Under the pieces are notes generated by a model. That model made no database searches. It was not told the origin of the DNA and was given only the letters and a program-made list of their open reading frames with translations. A program made the position numbers and the translations under genes. Shown here piece after piece: positions 1 through 12,760 of a DNA stretch of 64,000 bases. The DNA comes from Odobenus rosmarus divergens. Lineage: Eukaryota; Chordata; Mammalia; Carnivora; Odobenidae. The stretch covers positions 3,043,744-3,107,743 of the forward strand of contig NW_004450458.1 of NCBI RefSeq assembly GCF_000321225.1. The letters run 5' to 3'. How positions within the stretch are numbered: position 1 is the stretch's first letter; every line of letters begins with the position of its first letter.

Positions 1-2749
1 CTTGATCATCAGTGGTGTGCAGAAGGCATAAAATATTTTGTGAAATCAGTGCTTTGAAATAGGATAAACATAAAAGCTTAAAACTGATTAATAGCTACTA
101 TATTCCAAGATTTCTGAGATAGATTTCTTGGAGCTGTGGATCAGAATAGAATTGCAAACAGATTAATTAACAATAATGTTTTTGTTTCCATTGCACTGAA
201 CGAAGCAGAGTAAGCGAGTTCTACAAGAACAAATATTATTTCCCAAGGAAATTGTGTTGCAAGATCTTAGTCAAGGATGTGGCTATTGGCCAATGCCCAG
301 ACATCTGCCATGTCAAAGTTAGAAGAAAACCACTGTGTAGTCACAAACAGGGAAAATGATGCATAATGGAAGCTAGTGAGTTTTCTTTAAGTGCTTCTCC
401 AGTCTTAGAAAACTCCTGCATTTATGGGGTTCCATTTTCACCCTGCCAGAATTTTATGATTTTTTTTTTCCAACTCCCATTTCCTTTCAGTCCCTGCTAT
501 GGTCATAGTGGAGAATTTCTTATAAACAGGACCAGAGGTTATGAGATAAAGGATAGGCAGCATTATCCTTTCTCTTTCAAGTATGGTCATCATTAAGGTA
601 AACAAAACAAGAAAGAGTGAAAAAAATAAACTGTTATAAATTCTAAACAATGCACCCCTTTGCAATCCATGTCTGAATGCTTTGAATATTGACACACTTA
701 GATTGCCTTTTCACTCACATGTGTTTTTTTTCTTTTTGTTATTCATTTATTGTTTCACATTTGGTGATTCTACAATCATTTATCACTTCCTTTATTAATA
801 TTTTTTTAAATGTAAGCACAGTGCTATAGGCTAAGAAGAAAAACAAATTTGCTCTTGTCATCAAAGATCATGCTGCTTTTCTTGAATGGTGCTTCTAAAA
901 GATGAATGATGGATGTGTTGAAACATGATAGAACAATACTCTGAATGTTGGGAGATTGGCTTGCTCAGATGATTTTCCACGCATTTCATGGGTAATGTTT
1001 GGCCTATGGTCGAATAATACTTGAGCTATGCTAATGCCTTGATTTCCCCAATAGCGAAATGAAATCAATAATGCACAACAATTACCGACTTTGTGGGAAT
1101 ATTTGGGGACTTATGAGAATGATGATTTTTGCTATTCGGAGGAATAAAAAAAATGTCCTGACAAATTATTATATCATATTTATCATATAAGAAAATAAGA
1201 GCAACATGTTTTCAAATAAATACTTTATACTTTAGACATTTTAATTGAAGCAGCAAAGTGCATGGGTAAGAATGACTTTCAAATGAAGTTGCTTTTATAT
1301 AAAGAAACTGTACTTTATAGTACTGAATGAGTTATTAAATACTACAGCCCACAATGGCTAAAAAACTAAATTAAAACACTGTCATATTTAAAATTATCAA
1401 ATAATAAACAAACTATAGATATAAGTAGTAGCTTAAAAGGTAGACTTTTTTTCACATTTATATGGGCTTTCTATTTCTTTGTAGGCCAATAACCTGGAAA
1501 AAACAACAGTAATCTAGAATGTTTATCCCATGTCACCTTAAAATTGATACTTAAAAATGCATTAGTCTTTTCTAGCTTAATGAAAAGCAATTCAAGTTAT
1601 TTAACTTCCCAAATATCATAATATGAATTGAATGTGATTTAAAGGTTCCAACGGGTCTCCTGAAATCCACATACATTAAGTGATCAAAGTGGTAAATTAA
1701 TGAGATTGTAAGTCATTTACATTACCTTCAAACTCCTGGATTCTTTCTTTCGTGATTATTTAAGTGCCTGGTGGTTACATATGTGGTCAAACTGTCTCCT
1801 TAGATATACTACTATTTTGAGGTAAGAAACCCAGCTAAGGCAATAATTTGAACAAGAAATAATAATAAAAAAATTGCTTACTATAGTTGTCACTAGTTTC
1901 CTCTTATATAAATAGAATACCTAAATCATAACATTTTAAGCTAAAACAGCACTTTTGAAAGTTCAAATTCTCTTGATCTATAAAAGTAATTTATGACTGC
2001 ACAGTAGGCAAAACAAAGGTTACCAATCCATGGCCCAAATTATTAAATAGAAAAGACCAAGGTGGGCATAATTATTTTTACATTTCTGACAGACGCAATT
2101 TTTCACACGCTAATGCTTAACTGAGTGATGGGAAGGGTTAGGAGAAGTGGATTGTCACTGAAACGTAGATGTACTTGTAGAAATTGCTTGGTGGGATGTG
2201 GAAATGAGTTTTGATCTTTCAGATACAGGTCTCTACATACAAAATCCAATACGTAGTGTAGATATGGACAAAACCCTTTTCAGCTTGTTTTTACTTAAAA
2301 TGATTTTTGGTCATGTAGCTGAAGCTTGAACGTCTGTTAAAAACAACAAAATCATCTCTAAAAAGTAGTTTTCAACCATGAGCAGCTTATAGTTTGCAGG
2401 TTACTTTTATCCTATGTTCTTAGTTTCAGCTTCCATAAAAGGAAGGGGCTAGCTTAAGAGCTATTTAAGGTCCTTCCAGATCTAAAATTCTGTATTTTTA
2501 TTAAAATGAAGTCTTGGTGGATTGATGAATAGATACATATAGGATAAAGAAAATATCATAAAATATTAAGTAGGTAGTGTGTGTATGGCATTTGCTGTAC
2601 ATATAAAATTTTTCATGATAAGATGTTAGAAAATGTAATTTTGGTTACTAAAACTCTATGGGATTGTGTACTGATATATAAAAATGGATACAGGCATTCA
2701 TATCATTTGGTATTTACAGGAACTTTTGAAGTATAATTGAATTTTTTGC
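1..2749. other. AT-rich DNA with no recognised element
   Basis: No repeat family, RNA gene or credible coding frame was recognised here. The two open frames (366-596 on +, 438-695 on -) overlap each other on opposite strands and look like chance ORFs with poly-Phe runs. Old diverged repeats may be missed by eye. Confidence 0.6.
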
Positions 2750-2870
2750 AGCTCCATTTTGTAGATACAATCAAGAAGGGAAAGGACTTCTCTAAAATCA
2801 CATAACTGGTTAGTGGGAGAATTTTTGTTAATGGCCCCTGATCGGTGGAATTGAAGTTCAGATTCCACAT
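2750..2870 (-). repeat. MIR-like SINE fragment, antisense
   Basis: The stretch reads like the reverse complement of the MIR core: an 'attttgtagat...' block, then 'tctaaaatcacataactgg' and 'tagtggga'. These correspond to the MIR antisense words 'attttacagatgagg' and 'cacacagctagtaagtgg'. It is strongly diverged. Confidence 0.45.
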
Positions 2871-2954
2871 TAACATATATATCCCCTTCATGAAGTACTC
2901 ATTCCTAATTGGGGCATTTATTAAATGTGCCCAGCAGCACAATAATGACACTGT

Positions 2955-3175
2955 ACAGTTTTACAGCATTTTACAAAGTGGTTTTCACATATGTTGCCTC
3001 ATTCAGTTAATAAAACTATAAGATAGGTTGGCAGGAAATGTTACCTGCATGTTAGCAACGGGGCCTCTGGAACCAGGGAAATGTTATGACTTGCTCAGGA
3101 TAACAGAATCAATACAGATAAAAGGAGATATGGGCCCAGAAGCCAGATTATCCACGTTCTACTGGAAATGTGGCA
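2955..3175 (-). repeat. MIR-family SINE, antisense, diverged
   Basis: The order 'ttttacaaagtggttttcac', 'tgcctcatt', 'ctataagataggt', 'gacttgctcaggataacaga' follows the familiar antisense MIR layout (ttacaaagtgctttcaca, tctcattt, gaggtagg, gacttgcccaaggtcacaca). The open frame at 3028-3240 lies inside this repeat and is not a gene. Confidence 0.6.
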
Positions 3176-5094
3176 ACTTTGAAAGAAGAGATCATACAGA
3201 CTTGACTTATGAGCTGCTAACAATCAAATTGGTGAGATAAGAGATGTTTTATGAAGTAGAAAGTAAATAAGAACTGTTAGCAAATTTATCTTGAAAAATC
3301 AATTATGACAAAAGACTACTGTCACTGACTGAGCCTAGAATTTCAGGCATTGGTGTCAATTCTGAAAATTAAAAAAAAATTTAGGCTTTTCAGTATTTCT
3401 CCAATTTTCTAGCAAATGTGATGGTATGGTAATGAGCACTTTGGTCTTCTAAAAAGTGAATCTTGAGATGGTTCATTTATAAATTTGACTAATGCCTTTA
3501 TTTATACTTAGGGTGATATAATAAAAGTTCATATTTGTCCACCATGACAAGGTTCATGGTCCATCACTATGACCTCGCTCTGGTCAACCTATTCTTTAAA
3601 GGACTGTCTTTACAGCATAAAATGAATATTTAAGAGTTTACAATGACTTTAAACAATGCAAAGCTATAGACAGAATCAACAATAAGAAGAACATTTTTTT
3701 TCAAACAGAACAACCAAATGTTGGTTTGGAATTAAGGAAATTAAACTATATGGTGTGAATTTATTTTCTTGTTGGTACCACCTCAAATCATCAAAATTAA
3801 ATTTCAATAAAATATATATTTTCCATTGTATACTTTTATGGAGAAGGGGAGAAAAAATAAAAAGTAATAAAACTAAAAAGTTAAGCATGGCAGAGCAAAA
3901 TTATAAGGTTGATTTCAATCTTATAAAATAAGAAGAGAATAATTATTAAATAAGATATTATTATATCATTATTGTGTACAGTGTTTTTAGAAAAATGAGG
4001 ATGAGTTAGATTTTTTCTGGTGCATGCGTGCAGATTTGATTCTAAACATAAACCAATTACCTAACCACTTGCCACTGGTCATATAGCAGAACGTGTGATT
4101 ATACCTATACAAACATGGCAGAAAATCTGTATAATAAGGCAAAGTCAACTCTGCAGAATAAGAAATCTTATGTAATTACAGATCATTAACATGTAATATT
4201 AAATGTGAATAAAGAATTAAGAATATCGCACAATAAACATTCCTTTGAAATTGAAAGACACATCCAGGCTTTAAGAATGCCACTCCGCATTTATGGGACA
4301 GTGATCCTGCATAAAATCACTGGAGAATTTTCTTTTCTCCTAATCTCTTCTCTAATCCATGGCAGAATGTAGAGTGTCGGCACTTTTAAAAATCTTAGGT
4401 AAAGGCATTAGTTTCCTCATTTCCAATCACTTTAATTGAATGTGCGATGTGTATACAGCACGGTAATTCTGTCCAGAGGTTGCTTGTCAAGCCATGTTTT
4501 TATTGTAATTACCTGATTTGTTCAGCTTTAATCGTATTTACTTTTGAAGGTCAGCTGTCCTGCTCAGACATGGTTAGTTGAAGTAGGGAAAAATATGTAA
4601 CACCCACAGGCAGAAAGCCTTAAAGAAAGAAAAAGGGGAGGAGTAGAGTTTTTCCATCTGGGCACAAAACAGAGTAAGATTGTCACCTACAAATTACTGT
4701 TTACCAGCAGATCATATTATTTTCTTTAACTTCATTACATTTCATATTCACTTTGACCATTTGATACTAACTTGTAACTTTGGGGGAGAAGACTCATAAC
4801 TCTCCTCTGAGGATTTATTTACTTTTATTCTCTCCTGGTGCTCACAGTGATGAATTATTCACCATTAACACTTGGGAGAGAAAGCTGAAAAAATGGACAG
4901 CACCTCTTCTTTTTCTGGTTTCCACTTAGAAAACTTAGGTCAATTTTCCATTATATTTCTATGTATTGTGAAAACCTTCCCAAATTCCTACCACTGGATC
5001 TTGTTTAAACTTTTGTAGGGAAGAGGAATTTTAACCTTATGATTCCAACTCATGCCACAGATCTTCAGGATTATTATTATAATCATTTAACATC
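3176..5094. other. AT-rich DNA with no recognised element
   Basis: No transposable element was placed with confidence. The frame at 3676-3888 (-) is rich in Phe, Leu and Ile, as expected for AT-rich noise. Confidence 0.55.
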
Positions 5095-5257
5095 AATTAC
5101 AAATACTTAAGAGGTGATGAATGTTAACTAAATTGCAGTAATCATTTTGCAATATATGTATGTTAAGTCATTGTTCTGTGCACCTTAAACTTATACAGTG
5201 TTGTACATCAATTATATTTTAATAAAACTGAAAAAAAACAAAAATTGCAAATACTTA
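5095..5257 (+). mobile_element. 5'-truncated L1 (L1M-type) 3' end with TSD
   Basis: Positions 5110-5242 match the last ~130 bases of an old mammalian L1, with words 'caccttaaacttatacagtg' and 'tcaattatattttaataaaa' followed by an A-rich tail. It is flanked by a 15-bp direct repeat with one mismatch: aattacaaatactta at 5095-5109 and aattgcaaatactta at 5243-5257. This marks a complete, severely 5'-truncated insertion. Subfamily not determined. Confidence 0.8.
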
Positions 5258-5673
5258 TCAAATTTCTAATGTGTTCTTGTATGATTTATACAAAGCAAAT
5301 TATTTGATCACACCTTGAAATTTTTATCAGCAGGGAACCACTTAGCCAGCGGCTTCATCTCAAAGTAATATTAATGGTACAAAGGATAAGAAAAAGAATA
5401 GTAAGATGAAGGGGATTAGTATCATGAAGTAATCTTAACTGGTATATGGGAACCTATAGCAGGATCTGATGGGAAGCATCTGAAACACCTGGACCCTTTT
5501 TGTACAAGGCAACAAGGAGCTATCCAACAGAATTGTAGCCAAAAGGGGAAAGAGTGAATTTCAAGACAAAAAAAAATTATAATCCAGATGTTTACTTTTA
5601 TGTTTCACTGAACCAAGTCTTCATAGACACAACTGACAAAAATCTAAGAATCTTGGGCTAGTGTCTTTATAGT
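5258..5673. other. No recognised element
   Basis: Unclassified AT-rich sequence between the small L1 and the AT microsatellite. No coding frame of note. Confidence 0.55.
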
Positions 5674-5782
5674 ATATATATATATATATATATATANNNN
5701 NNNNNNNNNNNNNNNNNNNNNNNNNNNNNNNNNNNNNNNNNNNNNNGGTACGCTATATATATATGTGTGTGTATATATATAT
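5674..5782. repeat. (TA)n/(TG)n microsatellite interrupted by gap
   Basis: An alternating TA run ends at 5696 in a 50-N gap. It resumes after the gap as TATATA, then TGTGTGTG, then TATATATAT. The true length is unknown because the gap sits inside the array. Confidence 0.9.
5697..5746. other. Assembly gap, exactly 50 N
   Basis: Fifty consecutive N inside a TA microsatellite. The second gap in the window is also exactly 50 N, which suggests a fixed filler length rather than an estimated size. Confidence 0.99.
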
Positions 5783-6484
5783 TCAATTATGAGATTTAAT
5801 ATAGTTGACATTTTAATTTATTCTTCAGCAACTACAGAAGAAAAGCACATGCATACCAAAGCATGAAATGGGAACATTTTGATTTCTGATATGGATGGCT
5901 GCTAGTAACTGAATCAATGAAGGCTCATTCAAGAAATCAGAAATCACTCCTTTTCTTAAAGGCAGAGGGGATTTTATGTTGGGTCTTACAATAATGGTGC
6001 GAGAGCTGAGGGGCAGATAGTGAGGCGATGCAGAGACTGACAACAGTAGCAAGAAGCAATTACTCTTAGGCCTGGGTACGATGGAGTTGTAGTCTTGCCA
6101 GATGTCAGAGCCTCTCCAGAATCATCTGTGACCATGAAGGGAGGGGTGGTCTGGTGGTAACTGGGGCTCCAGAGGAGACACTGTTGTGGTCAGAAAGATA
6201 TCACACACTGGAAGCAAGAAAGGGAGGGAGAGCTTGGCTTCTCTCCTTTCCCTTTTCTCCAATCTTCCACCAGCTCCTACTGGCTAATATATGAGAAGCT
6301 AAATATCAAGGGATCCCAGAAACGTTTTTCCCAAAGGCAAAGACCAGAGCAAGAGGAAGACAGAAAGATCAAACAGAAAAAAAAATGACCCACACAGGAC
6401 TCCTTTAGTATCACTGTGATGTAGGTAACATTTATGACTGAACTGGGATTCCAGCTATGCTGACCTACATGGGGTTTCCCAAAT
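5783..6484. other. No recognised element
   Basis: Unclassified sequence. Around 6205-6260 a purine-rich stretch is followed closely by a pyrimidine-rich one, but no repeat family was identified. The frame 5825-6052 (-) has no recognisable protein similarity. Confidence 0.5.
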
Positions 6485-6965
6485 TAGGTTGTGCCTTCTT
6501 TCTGTGCCTTTGCCCAAGCCCTGTCCTTGCCTGAAATGCTTCTTTCTTCTCCATCCACTTGGGAGAAAACTGCTCATCTTTTAAGATTTGCCACTCTGAG
6601 ACCTTTTCCTGACTACCCATCCCTACTCCTGGTAGAATTAGATCACTTCCCCCTTTCTGTCACTATTGTTCTTTCTCTAAATACCTACCATAGCACTTCA
6701 TCATTACAGTTAACATGTCTACTATCTTTTACTAAATGGTAAGCTCAAGAGAGCAAGTTTTATTTTCTTTGTTTCAATGTCTAGAGTACCTGTCATAGTG
6801 CCTGGACTATAATTCTGTGCATTAGTAGTTAGAGTGAGTAAGTGATTAGATGGATGGTGTGTGGGGTCCCAGTACAAACCTTCATAAATATTTACTGGTA
6901 ACTTGCCTTGGAAGTCTAGTGTTTCTGCCACCATTCCATCCCTTCAACCTCTGATATTCAAATAA
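6485..6965 (+). repeat. L2 LINE 3' end, sense
   Basis: The order of words follows the L2 3' region: 'tgtgcctttgcccaagccct', 'ttgcctgaaatgcttcttt', 'gagaccttttcctgac', 'taagctcaagagagcaagt', 'tagagtacctgtcatagtgc'. These correspond to the consensus elements for aatgctctt, ccttccctgac, gtaagctccatgagggca and acagtgcctggcac. The frame at 6491-6742 is this repeat read by chance. Confidence 0.8.
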
Positions 6966-7924
6966 ATTTTAGCTAAATAATTGAATAATTGCAAAGATGA
7001 CAGAAATCCTTTTCTTCCATCAAAGACTTTATTAAACTCCTACTTGAGTCTAAAAGACAGTTTTAGGAGCTAATGAAGGCTTGAGGAACATATAATCTAA
7101 CTGAATCATTTGTTGATTTCAATCCAATTTATTTATTTATTATTTTGCATGGGCCAGCATTAGTATATATTAAACCAATCTGTATCCAGATTAATATGTT
7201 TAGCTATAAAATTGAGTAGGCATTAATTTTTTCTCTTAAAGCTATTATACAGTAAGCAGATTACAAGTTGGTAAAAAGTTCATATATGTACACTTTTCTC
7301 TGACAAAGTTGAACCTACAAGCTGTGTTTTGTTGTTTTTTTTCTTTTTTACTGATTGAGTCAATTAATCTACTTCTTGCTAAATTATACTAAGACAGCAT
7401 AGTTAATACAGTACTTTGAAATATTCTTTTACTATGTCCCCAATGCAATAATGATGGATTTTACAAATGCATTTGCTAATGAGTGGGGCATTCTTTTTTT
7501 TTAAGACAACAATTGTGTATAATTGGATGGGTAGGAAGATCCTACAAGAATTATTGAGTTTAAGATGGCAGTTTGATATTTGTTTGTTTGAAGGATGGAA
7601 GAAAAGGAGTGAAGCAAATATCTTATTATTATCTATATGCAAGAAAATCCTCATGGAGAGAGACCTTATAATAATTTTATTTTAGGCAATACATGTTTGT
7701 TCACACTCTTTAAATTCAGTGAGTAATTCAATGACCCTTTTTTGTACCAATCTAGAGAATTCTTTTGGTCTCCACAGTCTGCTCCAACCAAATGAGCACA
7801 AGCTGTCTCTCCCCAGCCTTGCTTCCACCAGCAGCATAATCTATACTGACTTGTACTGTCCACACCAAACCCTCAAGATCTCAACTACAGAAGACATGAT
7901 TTTGCAAGTCTACTGTTTTAAAAT
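6966..7924. other. No confidently classified element
   Basis: AT-rich sequence. Around 7690-7910 it becomes C-rich and could be a decayed L2 piece, but no diagnostic word order was seen. The frame at 7719-8120 starts here and runs into the SINE below, so it is not a gene. Confidence 0.5.
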
Positions 7925-8146
7925 AGTCACATCCAGGATGCTGGGTGGTTCAGTCATTAAGTGTCTGCCTTCGGCTCAGGTCATGATCCCAGAGTCCTGG
8001 GATCGAGCCTCATGTCGTCAGGCTCCCTGCTCAGCGGGAAGCCTGCTTCTCCCTCTCCCACTCCCCCTGCTTATGTTCCTGCTCTCGCTGTGTGTCTCTC
8101 TCTGTCAAATAACTAAATAAAATCTTTTAAAAAAAAAGTCACATCC
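7925..8146 (+). mobile_element. CAN-SINE (arctoid type), complete, with TSD
   Basis: The body at 7935-8136 holds 'ctgggtggttcagtcattaa', 'gtctgccttcggctcaggtc', 'gtcctgggatcgagcc', a CT-rich stretch and the tail 'aactaaataaaatctttt' with A9. It is flanked by a perfect 10-bp TSD, agtcacatcc, at 7925-7934 and 8137-8146. The 5' end lacks the usual GGGGCGC head. The family is a tRNA-derived, pol III-transcribed carnivore SINE mobilised by L1. Confidence 0.95.
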
Positions 8147-9769
8147 TGTTATACTTACTAACATCTTAAAAAACTTGCATGTAACCATATCTAAATTGTC
8201 ATTAAGTTGAGCCACCCAAAATATGTTTAAATGTCCATTTAATATCCAAACATTATTAAATATAATGTATACCATGAGCTGTGGCCTATGGGACATTTTC
8301 ATTGGTGAGAATTTTCATGTGAGCTGGGTATCATTTTGAAAAGAAAGTTGAAAACAGTGTCTTTAATAGTTTATGCCAGTTTGAGTTTATAGGAAAATTT
8401 TTAAATTTCTAAAAATGAAATTTAAAAAACAAGTAAAATCAAGTAAATCATCTTACTATATGAATGGAAGTTTTGACAGTTTACAAGTACTTCAAATTCT
8501 GTATCTTATACTGCTATTCATGGTAAATTTTAACTGAAACATTGCTTCTGATTTAACATGATGATATTTCCCAATAGCATTTTTATTTTTAAATTCCCAT
8601 TCTCTCTACTAAATACTTAAGCCAATGTTATTTGCATCAAATATTGCACATCCCCTAGAGATTTGCTTGCAGGCTCTTCTATTTTGTCGACTCTCTAATC
8701 CAATTTGATCTTATGAATTTCACCCTTAAGTCAAATGATTTGGCAAAGGAAGATATTTTGGGGTAAGATTTAAATAGTAATCACAAATATTTTGAAATAT
8801 TTTACAGTCAAAACTTTTAAGACATGTTTTTTTCCCCCCAAATGTGTAAAACAAGCAAACATACTTAACAAAACAACAGTAAAAAATCATTGTACTAAAC
8901 AGAGATAGTCAACAGCTGGTAGAAAATTGAATTGAACTTTGTCCAGAGACAATAGAAAAAGGAAATTAAAAGCTTCACATTGCTTATAGCAGACCAGAGT
9001 AAATCCAATTGCTTTTTGGGGTCATTTAAACATCTTGAAAATTTTTCCAAAGATTTTTGGTTTCAGGAAGCCCAAAAAGAAGATTTTGCCAAGCACTGCT
9101 TTCTTCTTATTGTATTTCATGAGAAATTTAATCCATATGTGTCTGATTCATTTATATTTAAGTCATCAAACAGTTCTTGTGCAAGAGCTATTTGATTTCT
9201 AAGAAATCATTTGAGCCTTTTATAGAAATCTGCTCATTTTCTTTGAAGTAAGTTTTGCAAAACTGAAAATACTTGACTTGATGTTCTAAACTGAGCTTGT
9301 AAGTTTTTGTACAATCATAGAACCTTAGATTTTAGAAGAAATATAAAATGTAATCTATCCAACCTAAAGTAGAATATGTCTTACCAGTGTTTGGAAGATA
9401 CAATTTTCATTGCTTCTTGATCATTTTCAGTGATAGGAAACTCATTATGTGAGAAGAAATTATTTCCCATCACACTTCACCCTCTCATTTCTCCTGGCAC
9501 AATAATTTAGCATTGATAATATGAGGCTAAGTTTAGTTACGTGTGTGTGCCATGACTTAGACCTCTTTCTCAAGTGCTTCCTAGTATCTGACTGCTATCT
9601 TGTCTTCATTTTAAGATAACTTGGAAATTTAACCGAGGTAGAGAGACTATCTTAAGTTCAAAACACTACTTTATCTTAGAAAAGCTTCATTTAAATATAT
9701 TTTTGCTTAAATTTGTAATAGATCTAGATATATGTCTTGCAAAATAGTCCCATTTAATCCATATCATTT
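8147..9769. other. AT-rich DNA, little recognisable
   Basis: No element was placed with confidence. Around 9320-9470 the words 'gaaccttagattttagaaga' and 'ataggaaactcattatgtga' hint at an old nonautonomous repeat of unknown family. Open frames here are short and unsupported. Confidence 0.5.
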
Positions 9770-9925
9770 GCCATAAGAAGATACTACTGTCCCAACTTGT
9801 GAGTGGGGAAACTCAGTTTCAGAAAATCAATTAGTTTTAATGAGGTCACATGTTTGGTAGCTCCTGTGTTCAAACTCAGGGCTCATTGATTCCAAAGTCA
9901 TGGTTCTTTCTTCTACATTGAACAG
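9770..9925 (-). repeat. MIR SINE, antisense
   Basis: Antisense MIR words appear in order: 'gtggggaaactcagtttcag', 'atgaggtcacatgtttggta', 'gttcaaactcagggctcatt', 'gattccaaagtcatggttct', 'ttcttctacattga'. The last parts match the antisense MIR B-box and 5' region. Confidence 0.75.
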
Positions 9926-10276
9926 AATTCCAATAAAAAATTTCCTCATAAGGCCTTTCTCAACAAGAAGTAGGCATGACAAAATAAGTTGAGTTTTACA
10001 CACCTACGTGTTTTCCTGCCTCAGAATTATCTAATTACGTATTAGGTTGACTTATCTCAAAGTATCATTCTTGTCAGTAAAAATATGCAATGTCTACAAT
10101 TTGATGACTCAGTTTAGTACATTGATATACTTGATTCCGTGTTTGCATTATGTTTTGCAGTAGAAAATTTCTGGTAGTGCATACATAAGCTCAGTACATG
10201 AATGAAGTTGCTTGTATTAAAAAAGTGTTTTCTTAAAAAGTTACAAGAGAGAAAAAAAAATTACTGACATCTGTCC

Positions 10277-10340
10277 AAGTACAAGTACCTAACTAAACAG
10301 ATACCTCTAAGTATAAGTACTTAACTAAAGAGATAAACTC
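10277..10340. repeat. Tandem duplication, two 32-bp units
   Basis: Unit one (10277-10308) begins aagtacaagtacctaactaa and unit two (10309-10340) begins aagtataagtacttaactaa. They differ at a handful of positions. A third unit does not continue beyond 'aagtgcag'. Confidence 0.85.
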
Positions 10341-10394
10341 AAGTGCAGATTATATATGTGATATCAAGCTTTGGAATACTTTCTCCTCTGAATT

Positions 10395-10500
10395 CACTTT
10401 ATTTACTGAGGACCAACTACGTGCCAAACACTGGGCTCAGTCCTTGACATAAAAAGATGAATAAGTCACTGTTCCCCTTTCAAAGAGTTTTCAGGTGTTT
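10395..10500 (-). repeat. L2/MIR-related fragment, antisense
   Basis: The words 'tactgaggaccaactacgtg', 'ccaaacactgggctcagtcc', 'aaagatgaataagtcact' match the common antisense L2 end (gagcacctactatgtgccag, gcactgtgctag, gatgaataagacac). Confidence 0.55.
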
Positions 10501-11506
10501 TTTTGAAAGAGATTATTCTCTCTCATATTGTGGTTCAAGCATTTATATCCTGACTTCCTGGCTCTATTGCTTTCTTTTGTTCTTCTTTTAACTGTCTCTG
10601 AATTCTCTTAAATCTTGGGTGACCCAAAGGTTTTCTAGTTGAAAATGTGACCTCTCTCAGCTCCTTTAAAAAATACATCTTTATAATATGCTGGTTTTCT
10701 GTTTTCATAACAGCAGTAAGATCTCTCTGGCAGAAAGCATCCCTGTTACAAATAAGCTCTGAATTCCAATTTCAGAATTAAGTATGTATTAATGCTCAAG
10801 TTATCTGATTCATCAGCAGAACTTGATGTTGTCCTTAGACAAATAATATCATTCTTCATCCTTATAATGAAGTTTTCAAACAAAATGTCTGAGTACTAGA
10901 ACATTTAAAAAATAAAAAAAACAAAATATTATACTGCTAGCTACACTTATTAACATATTGATATTTAAAGGTAATTTAATCATAACCTTCAACATTTATT
11001 ATGTCTACTTATTGGGAACAGAAAAATGTTGCAATAGAAATTTTGAGGTAATCGCACATTCAAGAGCCATTTTTAAAGAGAAGAATTGGATAATGGAAAA
11101 TAAGCAATAACAGAATGTATGCATAAGAAATATACTTATAGTGGTAGATTTGATCGATCATTAAAATCATCATTGTGATGATTATAGTTAAAGGAAGACT
11201 AGATTATATAGCTTGGGCAAATGCACAACTAGAACATTTTGATACAGTGGATAAAAATTATGGGGTAGGAGAGGATATATTTTCTAGGCAATGAATATGG
11301 ATTGAGATATTATAAGTGGCTGAAATCGAATGTGTTAACAGGAGTTACAGAATCAGAAACTGTAGTGTAGAAGGTGCTGTGGAGATTACCACATCCAGAC
11401 ATTATGAATTAACAGAGAACTAAAGAAAAGCTCCAGGGTTTTCCAAGTGGTTTCCCATATAGTAATCTGTCCACAAATGTGGAAGGAACACATTATCCAT
11501 TCATTT
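10501..11506. other. No recognised element
   Basis: AT-rich. Only short features were noticed, such as a 9-bp-arm hairpin (aatcatcat...gtgatgatt) near 11165-11187. Confidence 0.5.
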
Positions 11507-11732
11507 AAAAGTTTCAATTTATAGGGGCGCCTGGGTGGCTCAGTCATTAAGCGTCTGCCTTTGGCTCAGGTCATGATCCCAGGGTCCTGGGATTGAGCCC
11601 CACATCGGGCTCCCTGCTCAGCAGGAGGCCTGCTTCTCCCTCTCCCACTCCCCCTGCTTGTGTTCCCTCTCTAGCTGTGTCTCTCTCTGTCAAACAAATA
11701 AATAAAATCTTAAAAAAAAGTTTCTATTTATA
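11507..11732 (+). mobile_element. CAN-SINE (arctoid type), full length, with TSD
   Basis: The body at 11524-11715 begins GGGGCGCCTGGGTGGCTCAG and continues with 'gcgtctgcctttggctcagg', 'gggtcctgggattgagcccc', and the tail 'caaacaaataaataaaatct' plus A8. The TSD is 17 bp with one mismatch: 11507-11523 (aaaagtttcaatttata) and 11716-11732 (aaaagtttctatttata). The intact head and long TSD make this a clean full-length copy. Confidence 0.97.
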
Positions 11733-12599
11733 AGAAAAATCTGATGTGAACTTTCACAACTAACTTTGCGGTGTAATAAATGATGAGTTTAACTGGGAAT
11801 AAAAATGTTTGCTTGTGGATTAGACACGTTTAAGATCCAGGCAAGAAAAAACCTGACACTGGGTGGAGTATGTAAAACGTTTGGCAATGGTTATGTTATT
11901 GATCTTGAGTATTAAATATGGATTGTGTGTATGAGTGTATATAATATAATCCTAAAGCAAATCAAAGGCAGTCTTATATGTGAAACTGTAATTACTGTTC
12001 TTTTAATTTATGATATCAGGCTGCCAAAGCTCATTAAAAAACATAGAAGTTTCAATCATCATTTGAGAGCTTTGGAAAGGATATCATAAGAACTATCACA
12101 TCTGGTTTCAGACTTGGAGCAAGGAAGTTGGGCAAGTTTTCACAGGACCTTAGAGCTGATATGGTCTTTTTTTATTCTTCTGTGGATAAAAAATGATAAA
12201 GTAAAAAGACATCACCTTAACAAGAAAGTCAGAAGAGAATTACTTTTATGTATGAACGGTTACTCTTTTCCTACAAGTTACATATTCTCATTTTTAAATA
12301 TCTACTTTTTTAAATACCATTAAAAATGTTACAAGTTTCTCCATAGTCATAACGTAAGACTTGTTAGAAATAATTTATAAATTGTGGAAGAAATTGAAGC
12401 AAACAGATTGTAGATATATATATTTCTTTATAGTTATTATTTATAAAGCCTCAAATATAAAATCTCAAGGGAATTTAGAATCCAATCAAAAGCAAAGGGG
12501 AATACAAGGTTAAAGAAGTTAAAGAAGAAATTACTTTAAGATAATCCTATTTTATTCTGTTAAGAATTATATTATTAGGTACATAGAGACAAAATGGGA
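11733..12599. other. No recognised element
   Basis: AT-rich sequence with no repeat family or coding frame that can be supported. Confidence 0.5.
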
Positions 12600-12760
12600 G
12601 GAAACCCCAACTGCTGGAATAGAGTTGATACCTTTTGCTTTAGAGAGGAGCAATTGAGACCCAAATCTTTGTTTTGTCATTGGGTAGAGCAAAGGCAGAT
12701 CCCCAGACTCAAGAACCCAAATTCAAGGGCTTCTTCCTTGTCACAGGGCTTTCTCCATGT
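12600..12760 (-). repeat. Possible MIR fragment, antisense
   Basis: Weak MIR-like order: 'gagaggagcaattgagaccc', 'ttgtcattgggtagagcaaa', 'gacccaaatctttg', 'ccagactcaagaacccaaat'. Divergence is high and family assignment uncertain. Confidence 0.4.

Noticed and set aside
7719..8120. 133-codon frame
   Set aside because: Its second half is the translated CAN-SINE, and the first half shows no protein family.
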